Shown here: positions 1-6,238 of the stretch, piece by piece | Position numbering within the stretch: the first letter of the stretch is position 1 | How the letters are laid out: each line of letters starts with the position of its first letter | NCBI GenBank assembly: GCA_902489295.1 | Contig: CABTZM010000062.1 | Location: 1 to 9,738, forward strand | Direction of reading: 5' to 3' | Source of the DNA: an uncultured Collinsella sp. | GTDB taxonomy: Bacteria; Actinomycetota; Coriobacteriia; Coriobacteriales; Coriobacteriaceae | DNA: 9,738 nt | Made by a program: the position numbers and the translations under genes | Notes under the pieces: generated by a model | What the model saw: the letters and a program-made list of their open reading frames with translations, nothing else | Databases searched by the model: none | What the model was told of the DNA's origin: nothing

Positions 1-802
1 CCAGGACGGGGCCGCCCTTGGACATGGCAAGGATGGTCGGCAAAAAGGTCCAAGCGGACAGAAGCAACCCAAGCACGATGGCGCCCGTGAATCTAAGCGC
101 TCGGTCGAGCATGAGCTTCCAGCTAAAACCTTCAGCAGCAACGTAATCGACAAATTCGACCAGTACAAAGATGCAGAGGAACAGAATGCTGATATAGGCC
201 GTGTACCAGCAGAACATGACGTTCAGCGCCGTGGCGATGACAAGGCGCGCCATGCGCTGCTCGCGGATGAGCTCGTAGCAACCGTAGGCGCAAACGGGAA
301 GCAGGATCAGGCAATCGATCCAGAGCGGGTTGCGCAGGTTGCTGACGGTCCAACTGCAAAACGTGAATGACGCGGAAAGCAGGAATGCCGCAGGCTTGGA
401 TAAGCCAAAGCGCTTTTGCACATACCAAGCGCTGCTGATGTGGATACAGCCAAGCTTGAGCGCGGTGATAACAAATACGAAGAGCGTCAGCTTGTCCTGG
501 GGAAACGACACGCAGAGCAGGTTGAAGGGGCTCGCAAGGTAATAGCTATAGAGCCCCCAAGTGTTCATGCCGAGTCCCTGGGAGAAGGAATAGCGAAGGT
601 TCGCTTCGCCCAAAAGGACGCGTCGGAACCACGCAAAGAAGTCGATGTATTGGTACTTTAGGTCGTTGGTGAGAAACGAGTTGTCGCCAAAGGGATAGAC
701 ATGTCCTGCTAGGGCAAGCGCAACAAAGAGTGCGACGGAAAACGTGAAACAGGCGCCGTAGAACGCGGCGCCCTTGAGTGTGAATTTACTGGACCGTGTC
801 AT
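1..802 (-). CDS. yfhO: YfhO family membrane glycosyltransferase-like protein, N-terminal part (runs off left edge)
   Basis: An open frame of 267 codons has no stop down to the window edge. It starts at an ATG (802-800) that overlaps the end of the upstream glycosyltransferase gene by 17 bp in another frame, so translation is probably coupled. The protein is strongly hydrophobic. A first membrane segment lies at about residues 11-33. It is followed by an outside loop with D47 in NDLKYQY, then YSFSQGLGMN (71-80) and YYLASPFNLL (87-96), a run typical of YfhO proteins (PF09586). A later FCWYTAY stretch lies near residue 197. Full-length YfhO proteins are around 850 residues, so about one third is here. 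In Bacillus subtilis, YfhO is the GT-C type enzyme that transfers sugar from an undecaprenyl-phosphate carrier to lipoteichoic acid, together with CsbB. A role in decorating a cell-envelope polymer is inferred from that and from the neighbouring genes. The acceptor and sugar are unknown. Confidence 0.85.
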   Translation of the reverse strand, partial: MTRSSKFTLKGAAFYGACFTFSVALFVALALAGHVYPFGDNSFLTNDLKYQYIDFFAWFRRVLLGEANLRYSFSQGLGMNTWGLYSYYLASPFNLLCVSFPQDKLTLFVFVITALKLGCIHISSAWYVQKRFGLSKPAAFLLSASFTFCSWTVSNLRNPLWIDCLILLPVCAYGCYELIREQRMARLVIATALNVMFCWYTAYISILFLCIFVLVEFVDYVAAEGFSWKLMLDRALRFTGAIVLGLLLSAWTFLPTILAMSKGGPVL

Positions 803-1754
803 CAGAATCCTCGTTGGACTCGCGAACGATATAGATGGGGCGTCGCTTGGTCTCCAGATAGGCCTTTGCCAGGTATTCGCCGATAATTCCCAGGCACAGA
901 AGCTGCATGCCGCCAAACAGCGTAATGAGGCAGGCGAGTGAGGGCCATCCGCCGACGGGGTCACCCCAGACAAGCGTTTTGACTAGGATAACGATAAATC
1001 CCAGAATGGCGATGAGGCAGAATATGATGCCCGTGAGGGCGGCAAGGGAGAGTGGCGCCGTAGAGAACGCGACGATGCCATCGATGGAATAGAGGAGCAG
1101 TGACCAAAAGCTCCACTTGGTCTCGCCGGCAACGCGGTTGACGTTTACGTAAGGGAGCCACTTGGTTTTAAAGCCGACCCAGCCGTAAATGCCCTTAGAG
1201 AATCGGTTGTATTCGCCCATGGAGATGATGGCGTTGACCATGGGGCGCTTCATGAGCCTAAAATCGCGAGCTCCGTCGACGATGTCGGCCTTTGAAATGC
1301 GATTGATGATCTTGTAGAACATGCGGGCGCAGAACGACCTGATGGGAGGCTCGCCTTCGCGGGTAGTTCTGCGCGTGGCGACGTTGTCGTAGTCCTCGGT
1401 TTGTAGGATCTCGTACATTTGCGGCAGGAGCGAGGGCGGGTCCTGCATGTCGGCATCCATGGTGGCGACATAGTCGCCCTTTGCATGCTGGAGTCCGGCA
1501 AACAGCGCCGCCTCTTTACCAAAGTTGCGCGAGAAGGAGTACCAATGAATGGGATAAGGATGCGATGCCGCGGCCTCGGCTTTCATGACGGTGAGCGTTG
1601 CGTCTGCCGAGCCATCGTCGACGAGGACCGCTTCGAATGAGATTTCGGGGTGCGTTTGCGTCATGGCATGGACAACGCCGTCGAGCTCCTTGAGAAAGAT
1701 GGGAAGCGATTCCTGCTCGTTGCAGCACGGAACGACGATGGAAATGAGCGGCAT
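786..1754 (-). CDS. CsbB/GtrB-like family 2 glycosyltransferase (undecaprenyl-phosphate glycosyltransferase)
   Basis: This 322-residue protein has a GT-A fold domain followed by two C-terminal membrane helices, the architecture of GtrB, ArnC and CsbB. Visible motifs are SIVVPCCNE at the N-terminus, DDGS (46-49), the DAD metal-binding triad (100-102) followed by QDPP, GARDFRLM (161-168) and GETKWS (210-215). Membrane segments lie at about 232-260 and 271-297, and the basic tail is typical. Such enzymes transfer a sugar from a nucleotide donor to undecaprenyl phosphate on the cytoplasmic face; the sugar cannot be read from sequence. The start is the ATG at 1754, six bases after the stop of the preceding glycosyltransferase gene, with an AGAGG ribosome site inside that gene's end. 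Its own end overlaps the yfhO start, matching the CsbB-YfhO pairing known in Firmicutes. CsbB is 329 residues, close to this length. Confidence 0.88.
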   Translation of the reverse strand: MPLISIVVPCCNEQESLPIFLKELDGVVHAMTQTHPEISFEAVLVDDGSADATLTVMKAEAAASHPYPIHWYSFSRNFGKEAALFAGLQHAKGDYVATMDADMQDPPSLLPQMYEILQTEDYDNVATRRTTREGEPPIRSFCARMFYKIINRISKADIVDGARDFRLMKRPMVNAIISMGEYNRFSKGIYGWVGFKTKWLPYVNVNRVAGETKWSFWSLLLYSIDGIVAFSTAPLSLAALTGIIFCLIAILGFIVILVKTLVWGDPVGGWPSLACLITLFGGMQLLCLGIIGEYLAKAYLETKRRPIYIVRESNEDSDDTVQ

Positions 1755-1760
1755 AGCGAT

Positions 1761-2723
1761 TTACCTCTCGTTCGTTTTGTCGCTGCGATAGTCATCGAAA
1801 GCGTATTTGCTGTACACGTTGACTTCCCACTGCTTTTTTTCGACCTTTGCCACGGAGTCGAGGATGAATCCGGTTGCGAGGCTCAGGCCGCACAGGAACA
1901 TAAACGAGGCGGCGAGCATGGCGGTGGGGAAGCGTGGGACGAGGCCGGTCTGGAAATACTCGACAACGATGGGCATGCCCAGGGCGAGGCCGATGAGCGC
2001 GAACAGGAGCGCGACCAGGGTAAAGAACTTCAGAGGGCGGTAGTCCTTGAACAGCGTGCCGATCATCGCGACGACTTTGATGCCGTCGCTGACGGTGTTG
2101 AGTTTGGACTCGGAGCCCTCGGGACGGTCGCGGTACTCGATGGGCACATCTTTGATGCGCCAGCGGTGGTCGACAGCGTGGATGGAGAGTTCGGTTTCGA
2201 TCTGAAAGCCCTCAGAAAGCACGGGAAACGTTTTGACAAACGGGCGGCTCATGGCGCGGTAACCGGTCATGACGTCATCGAAGCTGTAGCCGTAGATCCA
2301 TTTGATCATGGCTCGCACCAGGTTGTTGCCAAAGCCGTGGAAGGCACGCTTGTTCTCCTCGGCGTAGGTGCCGTTGGAAAGGCGGTCACCCACGGTCATG
2401 TCGGCCGTGCCGCTAAGGATGGGCTCGCAGAGGGCCTTGGCCGCCTCGGCGGGGTAGGTATCGTCGCCGTCGACCATCAGGTAGCAGTCGGCATCGATGT
2501 CGCGAAACATCTGGCGGCAGACGTTGCCTTTGCCCTGACGCGGCTCAAAGCGGACCGTCGCGCCATGCTCTGCTGCGATGCGGGAAGTCTCGTCCGACGA
2601 GTTATTGTCATAGACAAAAACCGTCGCCTGCGGAAGCTCGCGGTGGAAGTCGTCGATGACCTTACCGATCGTGAGGGCTTCGTTGTAGCAGGGGATAATG
2701 ACGGCAATGGATTCAGAATTCAC
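1761..2723 (-). CDS. DPM1-like membrane-anchored family 2 glycosyltransferase
   Basis: This 320-residue protein is the first gene of the leftward glycosylation operon. Motifs include IAVIIPCYNE (6-15), DNNS (39-42), DGDDTYP (85-91) carrying the metal-binding acidic residues, MTGYRAMSR (152-160), GFQIETELS (172-180) and RPEGSESKL (200-208). Two membrane helices follow at about 231-255 and 266-290, with a soluble tail of about 30 residues. This is the dolichyl/polyprenyl-phosphate sugar synthase layout. It is a clearly different subfamily from the next gene rather than a recent duplicate. The start is GTG at 2723, supported by AAAGGAG six bases upstream. Donor and product are unknown. It could supply a second lipid-linked sugar for YfhO, or initiate or extend a glycolipid. 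Confidence in the family is high; confidence in the exact role is low. Confidence 0.85.
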   Translation of the reverse strand: MNSESIAVIIPCYNEALTIGKVIDDFHRELPQATVFVYDNNSSDETSRIAAEHGATVRFEPRQGKGNVCRQMFRDIDADCYLMVDGDDTYPAEAAKALCEPILSGTADMTVGDRLSNGTYAEENKRAFHGFGNNLVRAMIKWIYGYSFDDVMTGYRAMSRPFVKTFPVLSEGFQIETELSIHAVDHRWRIKDVPIEYRDRPEGSESKLNTVSDGIKVVAMIGTLFKDYRPLKFFTLVALLFALIGLALGMPIVVEYFQTGLVPRFPTAMLAASFMFLCGLSLATGFILDSVAKVEKKQWEVNVYSKYAFDDYRSDKTNER

Positions 2724-2753
2724 TTAATGCTCCTTTGAATTTCAATCTCTGAA

Positions 2754-2782
2754 AGTATAGCCGTTTGCACCTGGCATCCTAA
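2754..2782 (-). promoter_or_regulatory. Candidate promoter of the glycosyltransferase-YfhO operon
   Basis: Read on the minus strand, TTAGGA (2777-2782) and TATACT (2754-2759) are separated by 17 bases. The -10 matches five of six consensus bases and the -35 matches three of six. It lies about 30 bases upstream of the GTG start at 2723, leaving a short leader that contains AAAGGAG. Visual match only; no transcription-start evidence. Confidence 0.4.
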
Positions 2783-2815
2783 GATGTGGGTTAGTTCTCC
2801 AGTTTTGTTGCGCGA

Positions 2816-2844
2816 TTCGTTTGCCTGCCTGTCGGGTCTATACT
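2816..2844 (+). promoter_or_regulatory. Candidate promoter of the ABC exporter operon
   Basis: TATACT at 2839-2844 is a good -10 box, about 40 bases upstream of the exporter start. The best -35 at 17-bp spacing is TTCGTT (2816-2821), a poor match. An alternative plus-strand promoter further up, TTGAAT (2735-2740) with TATAGC (2756-2761), has only 15-bp spacing. Which one is used cannot be decided from sequence. Confidence 0.28.
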
Positions 2845-2868
2845 GTTCGTTTGTCAACGATTACGAGT

Positions 2869-2875
2869 AAAGGAG
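2869..2875 (+). promoter_or_regulatory. Ribosome binding site fixing the permease start at GTG 2884
   Basis: AAAGGAG lies eight bases before the GTG at 2884. The same frame stays open upstream to a TTG at 2821, but that start has no such site and would lie upstream of the candidate -10 box. The 281-residue product from 2884 is therefore preferred. Confidence 0.75.
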
Positions 2876-2883
2876 TTGCATCC

Positions 2884-3729
2884 GTGTCGGATCAGACAAA
2901 GCAACAAGAAACTCGCAGTCTGCCTGCGACGTTTGCTAAGAATGAATTTGAAAAGGACGCGTTTATCCTTCGTCAGCTGGTTACCAAGGATTTTAAGATT
3001 AAGTATCGTCGCAGCGTGTTGGGCGTTGCGTGGTCGGTGCTCAACCCGCTGCTGATGATGATCGTCATGGCCATCGTGTTCTCGACGATTTTTGCCCAGG
3101 GTCGCAATGGCTCGATTACGCCCGAGATGTACCCGCTGTACTTGATCGTGGGTAACGTCACCTTTGCCGTCATGTCCGAGTCTACGAACCAGGCGCTAAC
3201 GTCGATCGTGGGCGCAGCTCCGCTTCTTAAGAAGGTTAAGGTGCACCGCTGGGTATTCCCGGTACAGAAGGTGCTCTTCTCACTGGTCAACTTTGCCTTT
3301 TCGCTGGTCGCCGTTGCCATCGTTATGCTGTGGTTCCGCGTTATGCCTTCGTGGCACCTCATTCTGCTGCCTGTTTGCCTGCTTTTGCTTATGTGCTTCT
3401 GCATGGGTCTGGGTATGATGCTCTCGGCGCTCACCGTCTTCTTCCGCGACGTTATGCATCTGTGGAGCGTCGTTATCACGGCGTGGACCTATATCACGCC
3501 CATCTTCTGGACGACCGACTTCGTTGCGCAAATGCCCCATATCGTGCGCATCCTGGTCTATGCGAACCCCATGTACAACTACCTGCAGTTTATGCGTGAC
3601 ATCTTCCTGTTCCAGACCACGCCTTCGTTCTTGACGCTTGGTATGTGCGTCGCTTGGGCGGTTCTTGCGCTTGTTATTGGCTACACCGTGTTCCATAAGT
3701 CCGAGCGTAAGTTCATCCTCTACATCTAA
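2884..3729 (+). CDS. Polysaccharide/teichoic acid ABC exporter, permease subunit (Wzm/TagG-like)
   Basis: This 281-residue integral membrane protein belongs to the ABC-2 membrane family (PF01061). After a soluble N-terminal stretch, the characteristic amphipathic entry LRQLVTKDFKIKYRRSVLGVAWS-type segment leads into about six membrane helices. A conserved FFRDV cytoplasmic motif lies between helices, and YANPMYNYLQFMRD-type residues lie near the last outside loop. This is the layout of TagG, RfbA, Wzm and RgpC. Such permeases form a homodimer that exports an undecaprenyl-diphosphate-linked polymer, powered by the ATPase encoded just downstream. The TAA stop overlaps the ribosome site of that ATPase gene. 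The short leader and the divergent glycosyltransferase operon suggest that both sides of the locus serve the same surface polymer. The polymer's identity is not visible here. Confidence 0.9.
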   Translation: MSDQTKQQETRSLPATFAKNEFEKDAFILRQLVTKDFKIKYRRSVLGVAWSVLNPLLMMIVMAIVFSTIFAQGRNGSITPEMYPLYLIVGNVTFAVMSESTNQALTSIVGAAPLLKKVKVHRWVFPVQKVLFSLVNFAFSLVAVAIVMLWFRVMPSWHLILLPVCLLLLMCFCMGLGMMLSALTVFFRDVMHLWSVVITAWTYITPIFWTTDFVAQMPHIVRILVYANPMYNYLQFMRDIFLFQTTPSFLTLGMCVAWAVLALVIGYTVFHKSERKFILYI

Positions 3730-3740
3730 GGAGTGCTGTG

Positions 3741-4508
3741 ATGACTGAATCTGTTGTTGATTACAGCGAGCAGCCTCTGGCTGTCGAGGTCGACGACGTC
3801 ACCATGATCTTTAACATGGCGTCCGAGTCGCTGACCAACCTCAAGGAGTATTTCATTAAGCTTGCCAAGCATGAGCTGTTCTTTGAGGAGTTTAGGGCGC
3901 TCAAGCATATCTCGTTTGATATTCATCGCGGCGAGGTCGTGGGCCTGGTGGGCACCAATGGTTCCGGCAAGTCTACGATGCTCAAGATTATCGCCGGCGT
4001 GCTCGAGCCCAGCGAGGGCAGCGTTAAGGTACATGGCAACATCGCACCGTTGATTGAGCTTGGCGCTGGCTTTGACCCCGAGCTGACGGCGCGCGAGAAC
4101 ATTTATCTAAACGGCGCGCTGCTCGGCTATACCAAGGAGTTCATCGACGCTAACTTTGACGGTATTATCGAGTTCGCCGAGCTGCAGAACTTTGTCGACA
4201 TGCCGCTCAAGAACTTTTCCTCGGGCATGGTCGCGCGTATCGCCTTTGCAATCGCCACGATTACCGAGCCCGATATTCTGATCGTTGATGAGACGCTCTC
4301 CGTCGGTGACGTGTTCTTCCAGCAGAAGTGCGAGGCGCGTATTCAGCACTTTATCCAGAGCGGCGACGTGACGGTTCTATTCGTTTCGCACTCTATGGAG
4401 CAGGTTGAGCGCATTTGCCAGCGCGCCGTTTGGATTGAGAAGGGCGACCTTCGCATGGACGGCCCGGTTGATGAGGTCTGCAAGGCGTACCGCGAGCAGT
4501 TCAACTAG
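3741..4508 (+). CDS. Polysaccharide/teichoic acid ABC exporter, ATPase subunit (Wzt/TagH-like, short form)
   Basis: The protein has 255 residues, counted from ATG 3741. A GTG at 3738 is in frame but only four bases from the AAGGAG site (3728-3733), whereas the ATG is seven bases away. Residues show Walker A GTNGSGKS (71-78), an ABC signature of the FSSGM type (159-163) typical of the Wzt/TagH branch, Walker B ILIVDE (179-184) followed by TLSVGD, and the H-loop histidine H217 in FVSHSMEQ. The N-terminal FRALKHISFDI segment is also branch-typical. The protein ends soon after the nucleotide-binding fold, so the carbohydrate-binding C-terminal domain of Wzt O9a-type proteins and the long tail of TagH are absent. 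Export would then be expected not to require recognition of a chain-terminal cap. It energises the adjacent permease. No terminator is evident before the tRNA. Confidence 0.92.
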   Translation: MTESVVDYSEQPLAVEVDDVTMIFNMASESLTNLKEYFIKLAKHELFFEEFRALKHISFDIHRGEVVGLVGTNGSGKSTMLKIIAGVLEPSEGSVKVHGNIAPLIELGAGFDPELTARENIYLNGALLGYTKEFIDANFDGIIEFAELQNFVDMPLKNFSSGMVARIAFAIATITEPDILIVDETLSVGDVFFQQKCEARIQHFIQSGDVTVLFVSHSMEQVERICQRAVWIEKGDLRMDGPVDEVCKAYREQFN

Positions 4509-4510
4509 GT

Positions 4511-4516
4511 TATAAT
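4511..4516 (+). promoter_or_regulatory. Perfect TATAAT box, candidate -10 for the tRNA-Arg
   Basis: TATAAT begins three bases after the ATPase gene's stop codon and 47 bases before the tRNA. No convincing -35 sits 16-18 bases upstream, where the sequence is GC-rich coding DNA. The tRNA may instead be co-transcribed with the exporter. Confidence 0.35.
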
Positions 4517-4528
4517 TATTTGCGCCTG

Positions 4529-4544
4529 GCACGCGTACGCGTGC
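4529..4544. repeat. Perfect 16-nt palindrome GCACGCGTACGCGTGC in the tRNA upstream region
   Basis: The sequence equals its own reverse complement over 16 bases and contains ACGCGT twice. It lies between the TATAAT box and the tRNA 5' end. If transcription starts shortly after the TATAAT box, it would be in the 5' leader of the tRNA precursor. It could be a protein-binding operator, or chance in GC-rich DNA. No loop is available, so as RNA it would fold only with the centre unpaired. Confidence 0.6.
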
Positions 4545-4562
4545 TCGGGCGTGCGGTTATTT

Positions 4563-4639
4563 GCTCCATTAGCTCAGTTGGATAGAGCAGGGGACTTCTA
4601 ATCCCAAGGTCGACGGTTCGAATCCGCCATGGAGCACCA
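4563..4639 (+). tRNA. tRNA-Arg (anticodon TCT), CCA encoded
   Basis: The 77-nt cloverleaf has acceptor arms GCTCCAT (4563-4569) and ATGGAGC (4629-4635), D-stem GCTC/GAGC, anticodon loop CTTCTAA with anticodon TCT, and T-loop TTCGAAT. Discriminator A4636 and an encoded CCA (4637-4639) follow. It decodes AGA/AGG arginine codons. Two stem positions are not Watson-Crick pairs: G27-A43 at the top of the anticodon stem and A50-C64 in the T-stem. All invariant loop bases look intact, so I take the gene as functional. A strong terminator begins ten bases after the CCA. Confidence 0.96.
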
Positions 4640-4648
4640 TCGTTTATT

Positions 4649-4680
4649 AAGCCCGGACCGCTTAGTGGTCCGGGCTTTTT
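4649..4680 (+). terminator. Rho-independent terminator after tRNA-Arg
   Basis: An 11-bp perfect stem, AAGCCCGGACC (4649-4659) with GGTCCGGGCTT (4667-4677), has a 7-base loop. The second arm runs into a five-T tract (4676-4680). It closes the exporter-tRNA transcription unit and insulates the downstream acyltransferase gene. Confidence 0.9.
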
Positions 4681-4713
4681 ACGTCTTATTGCTGCTGTTT
4701 TGAAGGGTGTGCT

Positions 4714-5699
4714 ATGGGGAGCAAAAGGCTCGACTGGATAGATATTGCAAAGGGGATTGCAATTATTCTGGTCATTGTGGGGCACACCGTTCCAAATCCT
4801 TCTCCTTTGCGGCATGCCATCTTCTCGTTTCACATGCCGGTGTTCTTTATTCTTGCTGGATATACGTTTAGGCCTAAGCCGTGGCGCGAGCTGGTGAGTG
4901 GTTCGGTGTCGCGCCTGCAGGTGCCGTATGTGGTGCTTGCGCTGGCGTGGCAGGTGCCGACGTTCTTGATGAGCGGGGCTCCTTTGACGGGTAGTGCGCT
5001 TACGGGCGGACTTGAGATGCTCGTGTTTGCCTCGGGCGTTGATGTGCCTGGGCTTGGCGTTGCCGCCGTTGGCATGGCGTGGTTTTTGGCGGCACTGTTT
5101 ACGTCGCGCCTGCTGTTTAATGCGCTGGTGCGGCTGTTTGACGGGCGCGAAGTTGGGGTTGTTTGGCAGGGCGTGTCTGTGCCGCGATTGCCTTCTGCGG
5201 TTTGAGCGTGTCTCGATTTATGGGTATTTACCTGCCGCTCGATCTGGATCTGAGCTGCTATATCGTTTTGCTGATGTGGATTGGCTATACGGTGCGCCAA
5301 AGGGGGCTAGAGCCGAGCGTGAGCAAGCCGCTCCTGTTTGTTGGAGCTGGAATTATTTGGCTTGTTTTGGCGGCTCTTAGCGGGCTTGAGCTTTCGAGCC
5401 GCCGCGTGGACGGTTTTGTTGTCGCCACGATTGCCGCTCTTGCTGGCAGTTACTGCGTATGTTGGGTTTCCATGGCCGTGGAGAAGCTGAAGGAAGCTCC
5501 GGGCTTGGGTGCTCTTGAGCGAGGGCTCGTGTTTTGCGGACAGGCCAGTCTTGCCATCTTTGCAATCCACGCAGTCGATTGGTTTATCCCCTGGCAGACG
5601 ATGCCCCTGTTGATGACACTGCCAGCATCGTGGCTCTTCGCATCAATCGTACGCTGCGCCTGCGATATCGGCCTAGCATACGTGATCAAAAAGGCGTAA
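4714..5699 (+). pseudogene. Acyltransferase-3 family membrane protein, interrupted by one frameshift
   Basis: Two overlapping frames together form one Acyl_transf_3 protein (PF01757) of about 328 residues, a normal length. The first part (4714-5205, ATG start, weak AAGGG ribosome site) holds RLDWIDIAKGIAIILVIVGH with the conserved H24, FSFHMPVFFILAGY (37-50) with H40, and SRLQVPYVVL. It then leaves the family pattern and stops at 5203. The second part, in the -1 frame, resumes with membrane helices from about 5163 (CAAIAFCGLSVSRFMGIYLP) and ends at 5697-5699 after an IFAIHAVDWF helix. The break lies at about 5150-5165, next to a GGGG run; one missing base would explain it. No classical slippery heptamer is seen in the correct frame. 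Intact relatives O-acetylate polysaccharides or peptidoglycan at the membrane, which would fit the neighbouring polymer genes. A sequencing error is as likely as a real lesion. Confidence 0.8.
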
Positions 5700-5736
5700 C
5701 AAAACAGCGGGAACGACCAAGTTGACCGTCCCCGCT
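5699..5736 (-). terminator. Rho-independent terminator of the aromatic operon (minus strand)
   Basis: On the minus strand, a 13-bp stem (arms 5724-5736 and 5706-5718, loop 5719-5723) pairs throughout when G-U wobbles are allowed. It is followed by GTTTTGTTA. On the plus strand the same positions become A-C mismatches, so the structure is directional and belongs to aroQ, whose stop is 24 bases upstream. The convergent acyltransferase gene ends exactly at its T-rich tail. Confidence 0.75.
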
Positions 5737-5759
5737 CGTCTTAATCGCAGTGCTGTATC

Positions 5760-6197
5760 TTAGCTGTCGAGGTGCTCTTTCAGCAGCTCCAACGCGTGAG
5801 CGTAGCCCTGTAGACCTTCGCCGGTGATGGTGGCGAAGCAGGCCAGGCGTGCGTAGCTCACCTGGCGGAAGTCCTCGCGGGTCTCGACGGCGCTGATGTG
5901 GACCTCGACGGTGGGGATGGCGACGGCTTTGAGGGCGTCCAGGATCGCCACGCTGGTGTGCGTGTAGGCCGCAGGGTTGATGACGATGCCGTCGACCTTA
6001 CCGTAGGCTTCCTGGATCTTGTCGACGATGCTGCCCTCGTGGTTGGACTGGAAGACCTCGACCTCGTCAAAGCTCTGTGTGGCACCTGCCTCCTGGCAAA
6101 TCTGGACCAGGCGGTCGTAGTTATCGCTGCCGTAGATGCCCGGCTCGCGAATGCCGAGCATGTTGAGGTTGGGGCCGTTGATGACGAGTGCTTTCAT
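5760..6197 (-). CDS. aroQ: 3-dehydroquinate dehydratase, type II
   Basis: This 145-residue protein catalyses trans-dehydration of 3-dehydroquinate to 3-dehydroshikimate, the third shikimate-pathway step; the family forms dodecamers. GPNLNMLG opens the protein. Catalytic residues fall at the expected places: R17 and Y22 in GIREPGIYG, N74 in VINPAAYTH with H80, H100 in EVHIS, and R111. QSNHEG lies at 50-55. The frame stays open upstream to 6251, but ATG 6197 is right because the family starts exactly at the MKxLVINGPN strand and AAAGGAAG (6203-6210) precedes it. Two stretches are unusual: HISAVETREDFRQ, where the family usually has an asparagine after HIS, and CFATITGEG, where GVI.GfG is common. 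It is the last gene of the aroC-pheA-aroE/K-aroQ unit, separated from the fusion gene by a hairpin. Confidence 0.95.
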   Translation of the reverse strand: MKALVINGPNLNMLGIREPGIYGSDNYDRLVQICQEAGATQSFDEVEVFQSNHEGSIVDKIQEAYGKVDGIVINPAAYTHTSVAILDALKAVAIPTVEVHISAVETREDFRQVSYARLACFATITGEGLQGYAHALELLKEHLDS

Positions 6198-6202
6198 GGT
6201 TG

Positions 6203-6210
6203 CTTCCTTT
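6203..6210 (-). promoter_or_regulatory. Ribosome binding site fixing the aroQ start
   Basis: AAAGGAAG on the minus strand, five bases before ATG 6197. It selects the 145-residue product over the longer open frame, which would begin inside the upstream hairpin. Confidence 0.75.
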
Positions 6211-6238
6211 GGGTTGGTTGATTTCGCGAGGCGGAATG

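Noticed and set aside
330..661. Small plus-strand open frames near the left edge
   Set aside because: They lie opposite the continuous YfhO frame, which has family motifs and membrane segments right through this stretch.
1650..2738. Long plus-strand open frame of 362 codons opposite the glycosyltransferase gene
   Set aside because: The minus-strand frame carries clear glycosyltransferase motifs and membrane helices. The opposite frame has a biased, low-complexity composition (Val, Asp, Ala, His, Gly) typical of the antisense of GC-rich coding DNA.
2724..2883. Riboswitch or T-box in the divergent intergenic region
   Set aside because: Only 160 bases shared by two promoters, with no terminator/antiterminator pair or T-box core seen.
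4563..4680. tRNA-Arg as an integration site for a mobile element
   Set aside because: No integrase, no repeated tRNA 3' end downstream and no change of gene character; a normal terminator follows.
5145..5170. Programmed -1 frameshifting in the acyltransferase gene
   Set aside because: No X-XXY-YYZ slippery heptamer in the correct frame and no convincing downstream stem were seen; a simple one-base error or mutation explains it better.
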